From positions 457,119-521,118 of the forward strand of contig UCCA01000018.1 in assembly GCA_900470805.1 (NCBI GenBank): a stretch of DNA of 64,000 bases. Reading direction: 5' to 3'. Position 1 is the first letter of the stretch. Every line of letters starts with the position of its first letter. The translations under genes and the position numbers were made by a program. Shown here piece after piece: positions 7,608 to 15,452 of the stretch. Source of the stretch: Hyphomicrobiales bacterium (GTDB lineage Bacteria > Pseudomonadota > Alphaproteobacteria > Rhizobiales > Rhizobiaceae). The notes below the pieces were generated by a model. It saw only the letters and a list, made by a program, of their open reading frames with translations. It ran no database searches and was not told the origin of the DNA.

Positions 7608-8162
7608 TTAGTTGGCTGCTGCGGTGCCGGACTTGAGATCCTTGACCATCTGCGCATAGGCGTCGGTCGTGACCTTGTCGGCATCGCTGCTCTGCGTGAG
7701 ACCGTCCTTGACGACGGCGGCGAACGGATCGGGGGCGCCCTTTGCCGCATCCTCGACCAGGAGATCGAAGCGAGCGTCGATGTAGGCGTCAGCCTTGCCG
7801 GCAATGGCAGCATCGCCGAGCTTGGCGACTACAACGGCCTTGCGGATGGCAGCATCCGAAAGACCTTCGACCTTGACGTCCTTGGCGATCGCCTTGGCGA
7901 CGGACACCAGGTCAGCGCGGGCCTGAACCTTCTTGTCGAGATCGGCGTCGGACAGCACCTTGCCGGCCAGCTCGTCGATCTTGGCATCCTTCTTCGCCAA
8001 CTCCGCATCCTTGGCAGCGAGAGCTGTCTGGTGGGCGGTTTCGGCGGCAGTGAATTTCGTGTTGGCGTCAGCGAGCCGCGACTGCAGCGTGCCAATCACC
8101 GTGGCGCCCTGGTCGGTTACTTCAACCGGGATGCCATCGACGGTAACCGTCTTCAGGGTCAT
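7608..8162 (-). CDS. Possible internally initiated scaffold protein
   Basis: Within the DUF2213 gene, codon 195 is an ATG at 8162 preceded by GAGGAAAAGATC, a good ribosome site with 8-base spacing. Translation from here would give 184 residues (MTLKTVTVDGIPVEV first) covering exactly the coiled-coil scaffold region. Lambda C/Nu3 and related phages make scaffold in this nested manner. Only the ribosome site and domain boundary support it. Confidence 0.4.
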   Translation of the reverse strand: MTLKTVTVDGIPVEVTDQGATVIGTLQSRLADANTKFTAAETAHQTALAAKDAELAKKDAKIDELAGKVLSDADLDKKVQARADLVSVAKAIAKDVKVEGLSDAAIRKAVVVAKLGDAAIAGKADAYIDARFDLLVEDAAKGAPDPFAAVVKDGLTQSSDADKVTTDAYAQMVKDLKSGTAAAN

Positions 8163-8744
8163 GATCTTTTCCTCTGTGGGTTTGTGATCAGGGGTGAAAG
8201 GGCTGACGCCCCATGTCGCACCGTCGCCGATGCGAGCTTGTGAACCAGCCCGAGCGCGATCGACGATCGCCAGGTGGTTGATCTTGATGTTGGTCTGCTT
8301 GGCGTCGTAGGCCTCGCCGTCCGGAGTGACGCCATCGCCCCAGACCAGTTCGCAGGTGTAACCGGCGGACAGCTCGCGCTTATGGCCCTCGACCTTGCTG
8401 ATCGCGGCGGCATCCTTGAGGATCAGCGGCAGCCAGACCCACTCGCCGTCTTTCTTAGCGGCGGTGCTGACCTCGCCGACGGCCAGATCCTTCCAATTCG
8501 CAGAGGTGACAGCGTCCTTCGGATGGTCGTCTGTGACTGGTGCATGGGTGAATGACTGGAGGCTGGCATCCGAAAACACCTCTTCGGCCGGCCGATAGAC
8601 GCGAACGATCTGCATCTCTGGCTTGCCGACCTCGTCGCCGAGATAGAGCTGAATGCCAGTGCGCACGGCCTTGGCTTCGGCAACGAGGTACCCGTCGGCA
8701 GTCCGACGGGTGCCGGACACCGTGACAGCGTCGGTGAATTGCAT
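7608..8744 (-). CDS. DUF2213 prohead protease fused to scaffold
   Basis: 378 residues in two parts. Residues 1-185 are the DUF2213 domain (VYRPAEEVF, SFTHAPVTDDHP, ELSAGYTCELVW), a phage maturation-protease-like domain. Residues 195-378 are a highly charged coiled coil of Lys/Ala/Asp (QTALAAKDAELAKKDAKIDE) ending in an alpha-helical tail, as expected for a scaffolding protein removed during head maturation. It precedes cement and capsid genes. An internal start at 8162 may release the scaffold alone. Confidence 0.8.
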   Translation of the reverse strand: MQFTDAVTVSGTRRTADGYLVAEAKAVRTGIQLYLGDEVGKPEMQIVRVYRPAEEVFSDASLQSFTHAPVTDDHPKDAVTSANWKDLAVGEVSTAAKKDGEWVWLPLILKDAAAISKVEGHKRELSAGYTCELVWGDGVTPDGEAYDAKQTNIKINHLAIVDRARAGSQARIGDGATWGVSPFTPDHKPTEEKIMTLKTVTVDGIPVEVTDQGATVIGTLQSRLADANTKFTAAETAHQTALAAKDAELAKKDAKIDELAGKVLSDADLDKKVQARADLVSVAKAIAKDVKVEGLSDAAIRKAVVVAKLGDAAIAGKADAYIDARFDLLVEDAAKGAPDPFAAVVKDGLTQSSDADKVTTDAYAQMVKDLKSGTAAAN

Positions 8745-8828
8745 GAGCTTTCCTCTTTAAGAGGTGTTGACGTTCAGAATGTCGTCCGCAATAGCGTAAG
8801 CGGTGCGATTAACACGTGAGAGAGCTTC

Positions 8829-9029
8829 ATGAATTTCGAAGACCTAAAGAACATTCTGAAAACACTGGAGCCAGGCATGTCTCTCTCGGTCCAACGCGAA
8901 TGGGTTGACCGAATAGTCCCTGGCCCGGATCTCGATAGAGATGTGCGATTGTTTTCATTAGCCCCGGCTTTGGAGTGCAACATCAGAAAGGTTGACGGGG
9001 AGGTGGTTTTCGAACGGTTTAGGCCGTGA
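8829..9029 (+). CDS. Small hypothetical moron protein
   Basis: 66 residues, MNFEDLKNILKTLEPGMSLS at the start. It is transcribed opposite to the structural operon, between the protease and portal genes, where the minus strand has no gene. The composition is balanced and protein-like. A short hairpin with a T run follows at 9041-9059. No family recognised. Confidence 0.55.
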   Translation: MNFEDLKNILKTLEPGMSLSVQREWVDRIVPGPDLDRDVRLFSLAPALECNIRKVDGEVVFERFRP

Positions 9030-9040
9030 TGTGCTTCACA

Positions 9041-9059
9041 AGCCACGTGACGGCTTTTT
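9041..9059 (+). terminator. Terminator of the 8829-9029 gene
   Basis: AGCC / GGCT stem with loop ACGTGAC followed by TTTT. The stem is short, so this is a weak intrinsic terminator. Confidence 0.4.
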
Positions 9060-9086
9060 AAGCGAGTGGGAAGGTGAAGGATGACA

Positions 9087-10913
9087 TCAGTCCGCCCTCA
9101 CCTCTTCAAAGATCTCCGGTCCAAGGGTGATCTTTCCCTGATACGGCGTGATCTTAGTCAGATCGACGTCGCCGCCGACTTGGATGGTGATGTGAGGCTG
9201 ATATTCCGGCCAATCCCAAGAAGCGCCCTGTTCGAACATCGCCTCATGCCGCCACTTCAGCTCATTGGCGACGATCAGCAGGGCGTAGTAGTTGCCGTCC
9301 TGTCCGAACGCTTCCATCTGGCGAGGTCCGCCGGCGCTGATCTCCAACCGCGGAGACCAGCTTTCGCCCATCTCGAACCAATCGACCGGCGTGCGGCTGT
9401 GGATGACGGTGACATGCAGGTCAGGCACCACGTCGGTGAAGCCCTGCTCTTTCGCCCATGCGAGGATGTCGGCGCGGTTAAGGACGTCACGGCGGACATA
9501 GAGCGTGCGTGGGGCGGCGTCGTTCGCTGCTCGCTGCACGCGGGTCACGTTGTTGCTGTTAGCTGACTGGGCGGCTGCAGCAGCGGCCAGCTCCTCTTCC
9601 GAAGGCTCTTGCTCTGCCAGAGTGCCATACTGCTCGATCGCTGCATCGAGACCAGGAAGGACGCCATCCTCGACGAGGCGATTGACCAGAGCGTCAGACA
9701 CAGCCTCGCGCGGCACGATCTCCTGACCGGTTCCTGTACCGACAAGCTGGCGGGCCGCATCGGCGGTGGTCTTGAAAATCTCGGCCCGTTCCTTTTCGCT
9801 CATCTGCTCGAGCGGCGACCAGCGATAGTAGACGTCAGGGTCAACCACCCCCGCCGAGCGCTCAATGCACTCATCGAGGCGGCGCATGGCAGGCTGCAGC
9901 TCAAGCTCCTGCATCGATTGGATGCGGTCATGATAGTTCTTCATGTCTGACGTGCCGGTCGCGTTCATACCGGCAGGTGACTGACCGAGGAGGCGCGTCA
10001 CCGGGATATCGGCAGCGCCTGAGACGATCTGCATGAAGGCCATCAGGATATCCGTCAGGCCGGCCATTGAAGCGCTCTTGGTCTCGTACTCCTCTTCCTT
10101 GTCGAGAAGCAGCGTGCCGTTGATGCCCTTGGACATGTTGGCCAGGCTGTAACGCTCCAGTATCTTCGAGCGATAGGCCTCATTGTTCAGGCTGGCCATG
10201 AAATCCGGAATGCGGATGATGTCGATCTTGGCCTCGAACACGAGTGAGGCAATGTTGCCGGCCGTGCTGTCGGCGTTCTTGATGGCGTCGAGCGTCGACT
10301 GCAGGACGCTATCGCCCCATCCCTGCCAAGGGTTGCCGTTGATCTCATCGTCAGCAGGCATGGCGCCGGTGAAGAGGACGAGACGCGACGGGTGGATCTC
10401 GATCTGCATCCCGTTCGCACCACTCAGAGTGTATGAGCCGGGGCGGCCGTACCATTCCGATTCCGGATTGCGATCGATCTCGCCTGCGCTCAGTTGCCGG
10501 CGGGTGATTACGTTGAGGTAGCGGATGCCACCCTTCTCCATGCGCTCCACGTCCAGCGGCAGAGCCGGATTGGCCTCGCCCGTACCAATGTACAGTGCAG
10601 CGCCGCCGAACAGACGGCCCTTCTTCGCCGCTTCCAGTACCTTGCCCTTGACGTTCAGGCGCTTCTCTTCTTCCTCGATCGCCTCGATCTGCGGCTTCTT
10701 CGCCTGCCAGTCGCGCCACTTGCGGCACGCATCGAGCGCCGGGATATCGACGATCTTGCGCGGGAGCCAAGACGAGCTGTAGGCCGCGATCAACTGCTCA
10801 TCCGTCATGACGGCATGAGTGTAGAAAGTCGTGGCCGCCTTATCCCTCTCCGTTCCCATCCTCGAAACAAGGCTGGTCAAGCTATCGCGCACGAATGCGA
10901 TGACGTTGGACAT
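9087..10913 (-). CDS. Portal (DUF1073) fused to Acb1-like 2H phosphodiesterase domain
   Basis: 608 residues. About residues 1-440 are the DUF1073 portal-type protein (YSSSWLPRKIVDIPALDACR near the N terminus, PVTRLLGQSPAGMNATG in the middle), which forms the ring through which DNA enters the head. A linker rich in Ala/Glu follows. Residues about 475-608 form a 2H phosphoesterase-like domain with two HxT motifs, LHVTVIHS (H500, T502) and YQPHITI (H574, T576). This is the catalytic layout of Acb1, the anti-CBASS enzyme that cleaves cyclic nucleotide signals. It lies next to the terminase, as portals do. Anti-defence activity is inferred from the motifs. Confidence 0.85.
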   Translation of the reverse strand: MSNVIAFVRDSLTSLVSRMGTERDKAATTFYTHAVMTDEQLIAAYSSSWLPRKIVDIPALDACRKWRDWQAKKPQIEAIEEEEKRLNVKGKVLEAAKKGRLFGGAALYIGTGEANPALPLDVERMEKGGIRYLNVITRRQLSAGEIDRNPESEWYGRPGSYTLSGANGMQIEIHPSRLVLFTGAMPADDEINGNPWQGWGDSVLQSTLDAIKNADSTAGNIASLVFEAKIDIIRIPDFMASLNNEAYRSKILERYSLANMSKGINGTLLLDKEEEYETKSASMAGLTDILMAFMQIVSGAADIPVTRLLGQSPAGMNATGTSDMKNYHDRIQSMQELELQPAMRRLDECIERSAGVVDPDVYYRWSPLEQMSEKERAEIFKTTADAARQLVGTGTGQEIVPREAVSDALVNRLVEDGVLPGLDAAIEQYGTLAEQEPSEEELAAAAAAQSANSNNVTRVQRAANDAAPRTLYVRRDVLNRADILAWAKEQGFTDVVPDLHVTVIHSRTPVDWFEMGESWSPRLEISAGGPRQMEAFGQDGNYYALLIVANELKWRHEAMFEQGASWDWPEYQPHITIQVGGDVDLTKITPYQGKITLGPEIFEEVRAD

Positions 10914-10922
10914 GCTTGTTCC

Positions 10923-12311
10923 TTAGATGTTTGCCAGCGTGAACGTGCTTGCGTTCAGGAGGGCATTGAATGCGCGGCTCGTGCTGTCGGCGTCGTCGTC
11001 ATGCTTCGCTTCAGGGAAGCTTTCGAGCGCGTTGAACCAGGCGTCGTTCCACGGACCGCGAAGCACCATTACGTTGCCGGCTTCCGCCTGCGCCGAGAAC
11101 GGGCTGAACCGCGTGATCTTGTCACCTGATTCCGGTGTTGCCCTGACGTTGAAGCCTGTCAGCATCTTCGTCAGGCTCGTGACTTGAGACTTACCGGCCT
11201 GCCCCGGATCTTGAGGCAGGGATATCTGCGTCTCGCGACCGTCGGCCTCGGCCGTGTTCTTGATCAGCCTCTCGACACCGGACGGTGACAAATGGTCAGC
11301 GACATGACGCCCGACAATGTAGGTACCGTCAGGCAGCTTGCCAATCTTCGTTCCTGCGGTGGCGTCGGGGTCTTTCCCTTCAACCTTCGGCGTCGAGGCC
11401 AAGTCCCAGCCCCGCATCCAGCGGACGCCGGCCGGTACCGCATCGACAACCTGGCACCAGCCACGCTGGAACAGCAGACCAGCAGCGGGCCGGATCTTCC
11501 AGTTGCCGCCGAGCAGACGCTCGCGTTCGACCGTCGGCTGCGCCATCAGGTTGGCGAGGTAGCCGGGGTCGGCCGCCATCAGCATCGCGTTGTCGCTCAG
11601 CTTGGCCGGGATGAACGTAACCGACTTCGGCGGTATAGGCTCGCCCGTCAATGGATTCGTGTGGTGCGCTAGCTCCTCTGGGCTGTCAGCCCATATGATC
11701 GTGTCACCGATGCGAATGAACCAGCGAAGGACGCCGGCGCGCTCTGCAATGGCGAAACCTGTCTCCTGATTGATCCACCAGGATATGAACTCGGCAACCC
11801 AGCTATCCGCATCAGGATTGCAGGTTGCCCTAACGTATGGCCTGACACCGCACATGGAGCGGTTTCGGCTAAGCATGTACCAGAACTGCTTGGCGCTGAA
11901 ATGCGTCAGCTCGTCGAAGCAGATGAGCGGGATCTGTGACCCCTGCCAGTTATAGATCGTCTTCTCGTGCTCAAGGTGGGCGAACGATACCCCTGCCCCT
12001 GATGGAAACGTCCAGCTGAGATCCGGCGCCGATCGCGGATTCGCGCTCAGGTGCGGATAAAGCTTCTCGCTCTCATCCCAGAGACCGCCCTCGTTTCTGA
12101 CCTGCGTCAGATTCCGACGGAAGAAAACCGCGCCGAAGGCGGGATTGCTGACATGCCGCAGGGGCTCCATGAGGAGCGCCCAGGTCTTTCCGCCACCAGC
12201 CGCGCCGCCATAGATGGCGATGTCTGCCGGGGAAGAAAGGAATGTCGTCTGTGGGCCCGGTTGCGGCCGGATGACTGTCTGGGCTGCCGCGCCCGTCTCA
12301 ACTCCTGCCAT
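10923..12311 (-). CDS. terL: Terminase large subunit
   Basis: 462 residues. N-terminal ATPase with Walker A GGAAGGGKT at 35-43 and Walker B LICFDE at 128-133; C-terminal RNase H-like nuclease beginning with GWDLAST (D302). With the small subunit it docks on the portal, cuts concatemeric DNA and pumps it into the prohead. The start overlaps the end of terS by 14 bases. All expected motifs are present, so packaging function appears intact. Confidence 0.93.
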   Translation of the reverse strand: MAGVETGAAAQTVIRPQPGPQTTFLSSPADIAIYGGAAGGGKTWALLMEPLRHVSNPAFGAVFFRRNLTQVRNEGGLWDESEKLYPHLSANPRSAPDLSWTFPSGAGVSFAHLEHEKTIYNWQGSQIPLICFDELTHFSAKQFWYMLSRNRSMCGVRPYVRATCNPDADSWVAEFISWWINQETGFAIAERAGVLRWFIRIGDTIIWADSPEELAHHTNPLTGEPIPPKSVTFIPAKLSDNAMLMAADPGYLANLMAQPTVERERLLGGNWKIRPAAGLLFQRGWCQVVDAVPAGVRWMRGWDLASTPKVEGKDPDATAGTKIGKLPDGTYIVGRHVADHLSPSGVERLIKNTAEADGRETQISLPQDPGQAGKSQVTSLTKMLTGFNVRATPESGDKITRFSPFSAQAEAGNVMVLRGPWNDAWFNALESFPEAKHDDDADSTSRAFNALLNASTFTLANI

Positions 12312-12762
12312 TGTCGGGCAACTGGAAGATCGTCACCGGCGACACTGGCACCGGCAAGTCCTTTCCATCCTTCCCAGTCAGTTCGCGCCTGTTGGTGTAG
12401 CTGCCGCCGACCTCTTCCGCCGCCTGCTTGAGCAGCGACGATGCCAGCATCATATTACCCTGCGTCTCTGCCTTGTCTGCCATGCGCTGAAGAGTGCGGA
12501 GACGGACGGCACGATGGCTAATGGCGATCGACGCTGTATCTTCGAGGAACGTCTTGCGGGTCTCTTCGTGGAGAGCCTTCCACTTGTCGGAGATGTTGGC
12601 GCCTGCCTTCTTGGTCGGGTCGTAGGTCTCAACCAGCTGCCGGCTGACATCGACACCGAATTCCCTCTTGACCGAGGCAGCAACAATCGAAGGGCTATCG
12701 AAACACGCGATCGCCTGCACGATGTAGGTCTTCACCTCATTGGTGAGCTTTGCTTTCGCCAT
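12298..12762 (-). CDS. terS: Terminase small subunit (DUF2280 family)
   Basis: 154 residues. N-terminal helix-turn-helix-like domain (MAKAKLTNEVKTYIVQ, then SPSIVAASVKREFGVDVSRQ) as in DUF2280 phage proteins, followed by a helical oligomerisation region (RLRTLQRMADKAETQ). It recognises the packaging site and regulates TerL. It directly precedes and overlaps terL. Confidence 0.85.
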   Translation of the reverse strand: MAKAKLTNEVKTYIVQAIACFDSPSIVAASVKREFGVDVSRQLVETYDPTKKAGANISDKWKALHEETRKTFLEDTASIAISHRAVRLRTLQRMADKAETQGNMMLASSLLKQAAEEVGGSYTNRRELTGKDGKDLPVPVSPVTIFQLPDNGRS

Positions 12763-12785
12763 GGTCTGGTCAAGGCCCTGTCAAT

Positions 12786-13409
12786 TCACGCGACACGCAA
12801 CTGGCATGTCCCACATACATGGCCGATACGGGCCGGAGATACTTCTGGCGGGCGGTTGGCCGCATCGACAAGCGCGCGGACGTTTGCGGCGTCTGCCCCA
12901 TAGCGACGGACCACACCGACGAACTCCTCGACATCATGGCCTCGCAGCGTGAAGGCTGGCAGTCCGGACATCTTGCGAAACTTGGGAGCGCCGAATGAAT
13001 CGCGCTCTTGTCCACAGTGGTATAGCTCATGCTCGACCAGGGCGCAGAACTCAGCATCCGAACATGTGGACGCGTATTCCGCATCGAACGTCAGCAGGAA
13101 GTCGGGTACGTCGCCGAACCACTGCTGCAGCTGCATCTCTACACGAGCGCGAGACCACTTACCGGCAGGCGGCAGTCCCATCTCAGCCTGCCCCACCACC
13201 CGGCGTCCATGTCTCCCGTTGGTGACATTCGTCCAGAGGGCGCCGATAGTGGCGAAGCGGAGATGAGCGTGATCCTCGTTCATGAGGTCTGCCGTCTCAT
13301 CGATGAACGACGATCGGGCCCACTCGACCAGATCGTTGGCTGGCTCGAAACGGATGCCGGTGTCTTCGAGCATGTCCTCGGTCGGCATGGGACGGGATGG
13401 CATCTGCAT
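12786..13409 (-). CDS. Putative phage zinc metallopeptidase
   Basis: 207 residues. The HExxH-type motif HELYH lies at 127-131 in the segment CALVEHELYHC, and matches the putative phage metallopeptidase family found next to terminase genes. The start at 13409 (MQMPSRPMPTED) overlaps the stop of the small lipoprotein gene as TAATG, so it is preferred to the upstream ATG at 13457. The substrate is unknown; a role in host interaction or virion maturation is possible. Confidence 0.75.
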   Translation of the reverse strand: MQMPSRPMPTEDMLEDTGIRFEPANDLVEWARSSFIDETADLMNEDHAHLRFATIGALWTNVTNGRHGRRVVGQAEMGLPPAGKWSRARVEMQLQQWFGDVPDFLLTFDAEYASTCSDAEFCALVEHELYHCGQERDSFGAPKFRKMSGLPAFTLRGHDVEEFVGVVRRYGADAANVRALVDAANRPPEVSPARIGHVCGTCQLRVA

Positions 13410-13534
13410 TACAGCGCCCGCCACAGATCCCGACCAGGCGGCTCGTAGTGAGCGCAACCGATGACCGAGGCAGCGATAAGCGCGCCGGCTATCACGATTG
13501 CGATGATGAGGAGCGCCCGGCGGGTTTTCGACAT
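13409..13534 (-). CDS. Small lipoprotein-like membrane peptide, 41 aa
   Basis: Starts MSKTRRALLIIAIVIAGALI, preceded by AGGAGGAGCGTC. A basic start, one hydrophobic stretch (about 7-23) and SVIGC, a lipobox-like end at Cys27, then a short polar tail. The stop overlaps the next ATG as TAATG. Size and layout resemble Rz1-type spanin lipoproteins, but there is no Rz partner or other lysis gene nearby, so function stays open. Confidence 0.6.
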   Translation of the reverse strand: MSKTRRALLIIAIVIAGALIAASVIGCAHYEPPGRDLWRAL

Positions 13535-13551
13535 GACGCTCCTCCTCGTTG

Positions 13552-13806
13552 TTACTTGCTGACCTTGTCGAGGGTCAGGCTGTAAACTGCACCGGGCTCA
13601 AATTGCTCGATCGCGCCTGGGTTGGTGATGGTCATGGATAGCTCGCCCTGCGGCGTATACTTCGACCACTCGCCATTTCCTTCCGGTAGGCCGTTCAGGT
13701 AGCCACCGAAGGCGGCGGCGAGCTTGACCTCAACACAGACCTGATCGGGCTGGCTGGTGGCGTGGTGGTTGATCTGCTTCACATAGAACATTGCTTGGAC
13801 GGACAT
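13552..13806 (-). CDS. Hypothetical phage protein, 84 aa
   Basis: Start at 13806 (MSVQAMFYVKQINHHATS) is set by AAGGAGAAGAC just upstream; the longer frame to 13872 has no ribosome site. The protein is small and beta-rich, with EVKLAAAFGGYLNGLPEGN in the middle and a C-terminal EPGAVYSLTLDKV. This type of protein recurs in rhizobial prophages near the terminase. Function unknown. Confidence 0.65.
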   Translation of the reverse strand: MSVQAMFYVKQINHHATSQPDQVCVEVKLAAAFGGYLNGLPEGNGEWSKYTPQGELSMTITNPGAIEQFEPGAVYSLTLDKVSK

Positions 13807-13960
13807 TCGTCTTCTCCTTTGTTGGTCCGGTACCGCCGGACGCGGATATTCGGGACTGCTTGCTAGAACCACTGCTTTTCAGATAGCCATTCTCCCAACG
13901 ACGCGTCGATGCTAGAATCGGCGAGACAGGCGACTACGGCTAGTACAGGGAGACAATTTT

Positions 13961-14152
13961 ATGCCGAATAAGAACCGAGCGCTTTCCGTCGTCATACGCT
14001 CAGACGAGCGGGGCCACTGGGTCGAATGGAACAACGATAGCGAAACTGGATCGCTTGGGCCTTACCAGGACGCTGACATGGCCGACAAAGTCCGAACAGC
14101 AAAGGAACGCGAACTGACTGACAACCTCGGTCACATCAGCGACGTAAGCTGA
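13961..14152 (+). CDS. Small hypothetical protein, 63 aa
   Basis: ATG preceded by AGGGAGACAATTTT, a fair ribosome site. Sequence MPNKNRALSVVIRSDERGHW is acidic and polar thereafter. Divergent from the 13552-13806 gene, so promoters for both should lie in 13807-13960. No family recognised. Confidence 0.55.
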   Translation: MPNKNRALSVVIRSDERGHWVEWNNDSETGSLGPYQDADMADKVRTAKERELTDNLGHISDVS

Positions 14153-14186
14153 TCATCTACGGGGATGAGCCTAGCGGTGCCCATGG

Positions 14187-14211
14187 AAAAACCCCGCCAT
14201 TTCTGACGGGG
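14187..14211 (-). terminator. Intrinsic terminator of the DUF982 gene
   Basis: On the minus strand: CCCCG / CGGGG stem with a 10-base loop followed by TTTTT. It lies 54 bases after the stop of the 14265-14558 gene. Confidence 0.65.
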
Positions 14212-14264
14212 CTGTCGAAGGAATCTAAAACCGCTTAGCGGAATAAGTCTGCGGTATCACTTGA

Positions 14265-14558
14265 TCACGAGCCTAGATTGCGATCGCTCGAGCGCTTAGC
14301 GACCAAGGGAACCTCATCGATGTTTGCCAGCATGTTCCGCTTAATCAAGAAGCGGCGAACGTTTTCCCGAATTGCCGGCAGTGGGAAGATCCCCTGAGCC
14401 GCCATGCGGCAAGCTCTCTCGATGACCTCGAAGCTAGTGTCTCTCTCGTGCTCTGGCCAGTCGTCTAGCACGTCGAAGACGTCTTCAAGGCTAGCCAGTT
14501 CCTGGATGTAGTGCCGTTTCTTCAGAAACAGTGGAGCGTCAAACAAAGTGTTCGCCAT
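14265..14558 (-). CDS. DUF982 domain protein
   Basis: 97 residues from MANTLFDAPLFLKK, start set by AAAGGAGATAGCG. It shows the DUF982 pattern: a central segment ending DDWPEHERD, then an ERACRMAAQG helix and an IRENVRRFLIKRNML helix. DUF982 proteins are abundant in Rhizobiaceae and of unknown function. It stands alone between two terminators or promoter regions, so it is probably expressed separately from the late operon. A second DUF982 gene lies at 32134-32397. Confidence 0.75.
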   Translation of the reverse strand: MANTLFDAPLFLKKRHYIQELASLEDVFDVLDDWPEHERDTSFEVIERACRMAAQGIFPLPAIRENVRRFLIKRNMLANIDEVPLVAKRSSDRNLGS

Positions 14559-14658
14559 CGCTATCTCCTTTCCAAAGCGCGTTTGACGGCGCAAATTTTA
14601 GGATCGGAGGTCGAAAATTCAAGACCTTTTTGACGCACAAAGTGGACGCAAAAGTGAT

Positions 14659-14735
14659 TGGTTGCGGAGACAGGATTCGAACCTGCGACCTCCAGCTTAT
14701 GAGGCTGGCGAGCTACCGGGCTGCTCTACTCCACG
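14659..14735 (-). tRNA. tRNA-Met with initiator (fMet) features
   Basis: 77 nt with encoded CCA and a CAT anticodon. The first acceptor pair is mismatched (C1 with A72), the hallmark of bacterial initiator tRNA, and the D-arm reads AGCAGCCCGGTAGCTCG as in fMet tRNAs. The anticodon stem is CCAGC / GCTGG, so the conserved run of G:C pairs at 29-31 is A:T, G:C, C:G here. It lies inside the prophage. It could be a phage-borne initiator tRNA or a diverged copy; see findings. Confidence 0.88.
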
Positions 14736-14896
14736 TGATTGACAGTAAATTGGCTCCAGAGGCCTCGGCGGAACCGTATCTCTGGCTTATGGCGCCCCGT
14801 GAGGGGAAGTGGTCCTCAAGCTCAAGGCCAAGGAATCGCTTGCATTCTTTCTTGTGCTGCTCGGTAATGGGCCATTGTCTCACACAGGAGGAATCA

Positions 14897-15022
14897 ATGG
14901 CCAAGGGCCAAGCTAAGAGCAATAAAGAAGTCCGCAAACCCAAGAAGGACAAGGCCGCTCCTGCCGCTGCGCCTACGCTTGGCGCTAAAACGGTCGAGAC
15001 GAGCAAGCAGAAGAAACCATGA
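14897..15022 (+). CDS. Small Lys-rich hypothetical protein, 41 aa
   Basis: Strong ribosome site CAGGAGGAATCA before ATG. Sequence starts MAKGQAKSNKEVRKPKKDK and is basic and low-complexity, matching a family of about 40-residue peptides (MAKGQ...NRE..KPKK) common in Alphaproteobacteria. Function unknown. A GC-rich hairpin follows at 15029-15056. Confidence 0.7.
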   Translation: MAKGQAKSNKEVRKPKKDKAAPAAAPTLGAKTVETSKQKKP

Positions 15023-15028
15023 GCCTTC

Positions 15029-15056
15029 GCCTCCCCGATATCGTCGCCGGGGAGGC
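15029..15056 (+). terminator. GC-rich hairpin after the 41-aa gene
   Basis: GCCTCCCCG / CGGGGAGGC, a 9-bp perfect stem with a 10-base loop just after the stop codon. No T run follows. Confidence 0.5.
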
Positions 15057-15447
15057 CTAAACCTCACGCGCAGAGGCGCTCCCGAGCGATTAGTGCAGGT
15101 CTCGCCGTAGCGATCACCGAGAGCAATGCACCTTGGGTGCATGCTCGATGAGTGGCCCGCCGGAGAGCATGTTGGAGCGGAGTGGCGCTGCAGCGTCGCC
15201 TCGCGATCGGCTGTCTGTGTAATGCCGATCCCTTGGAACCACTCCGATCAAGGGCTGGGATGCACCCCAGCTGTCAGACCCTATCCGGGCATCCTGCGGA
15301 TGAGGCAGGATGCTGTGTTCGGAATCAACAGGCCATGGCCCACTTGCCAACCTTGATTTCTAATTTTGGAATTAGTGGATTTGACTGCGTTTGGCGCAAA
15401 TCACCACCATATCCACTACATACCCTGCTCGTTGTAACGAAACAAGA
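15057..15447. other. 391-bp gap without a convincing gene; several inverted repeats
   Basis: No frame here has a ribosome site and protein-like composition. Structure is visible: TGCACC / GGTGCA at 15127-15141, and TAGTGGAT (15373-15380) / ATCCACTA (15411-15418) enclosing TTTGGCGCAAA. The region could hold a small RNA or regulator sites, but nothing proves it. Confidence 0.4.
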
Positions 15448-15452
15448 TGGGA

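Noticed and set aside
6126..8243. 705-codon plus-strand frame across the capsid and cement genes
   Set aside because: It is antisense to three well-supported head genes and its translation is Arg/Asp/Val-rich without any family pattern; long antisense frames are common in GC-rich DNA.
14713..15006. Minus-strand frame starting opposite the Lys-rich gene and ending in the tRNA
   Set aside because: Reads through the antisense of the 41-aa gene and the tRNA; no ribosome site.
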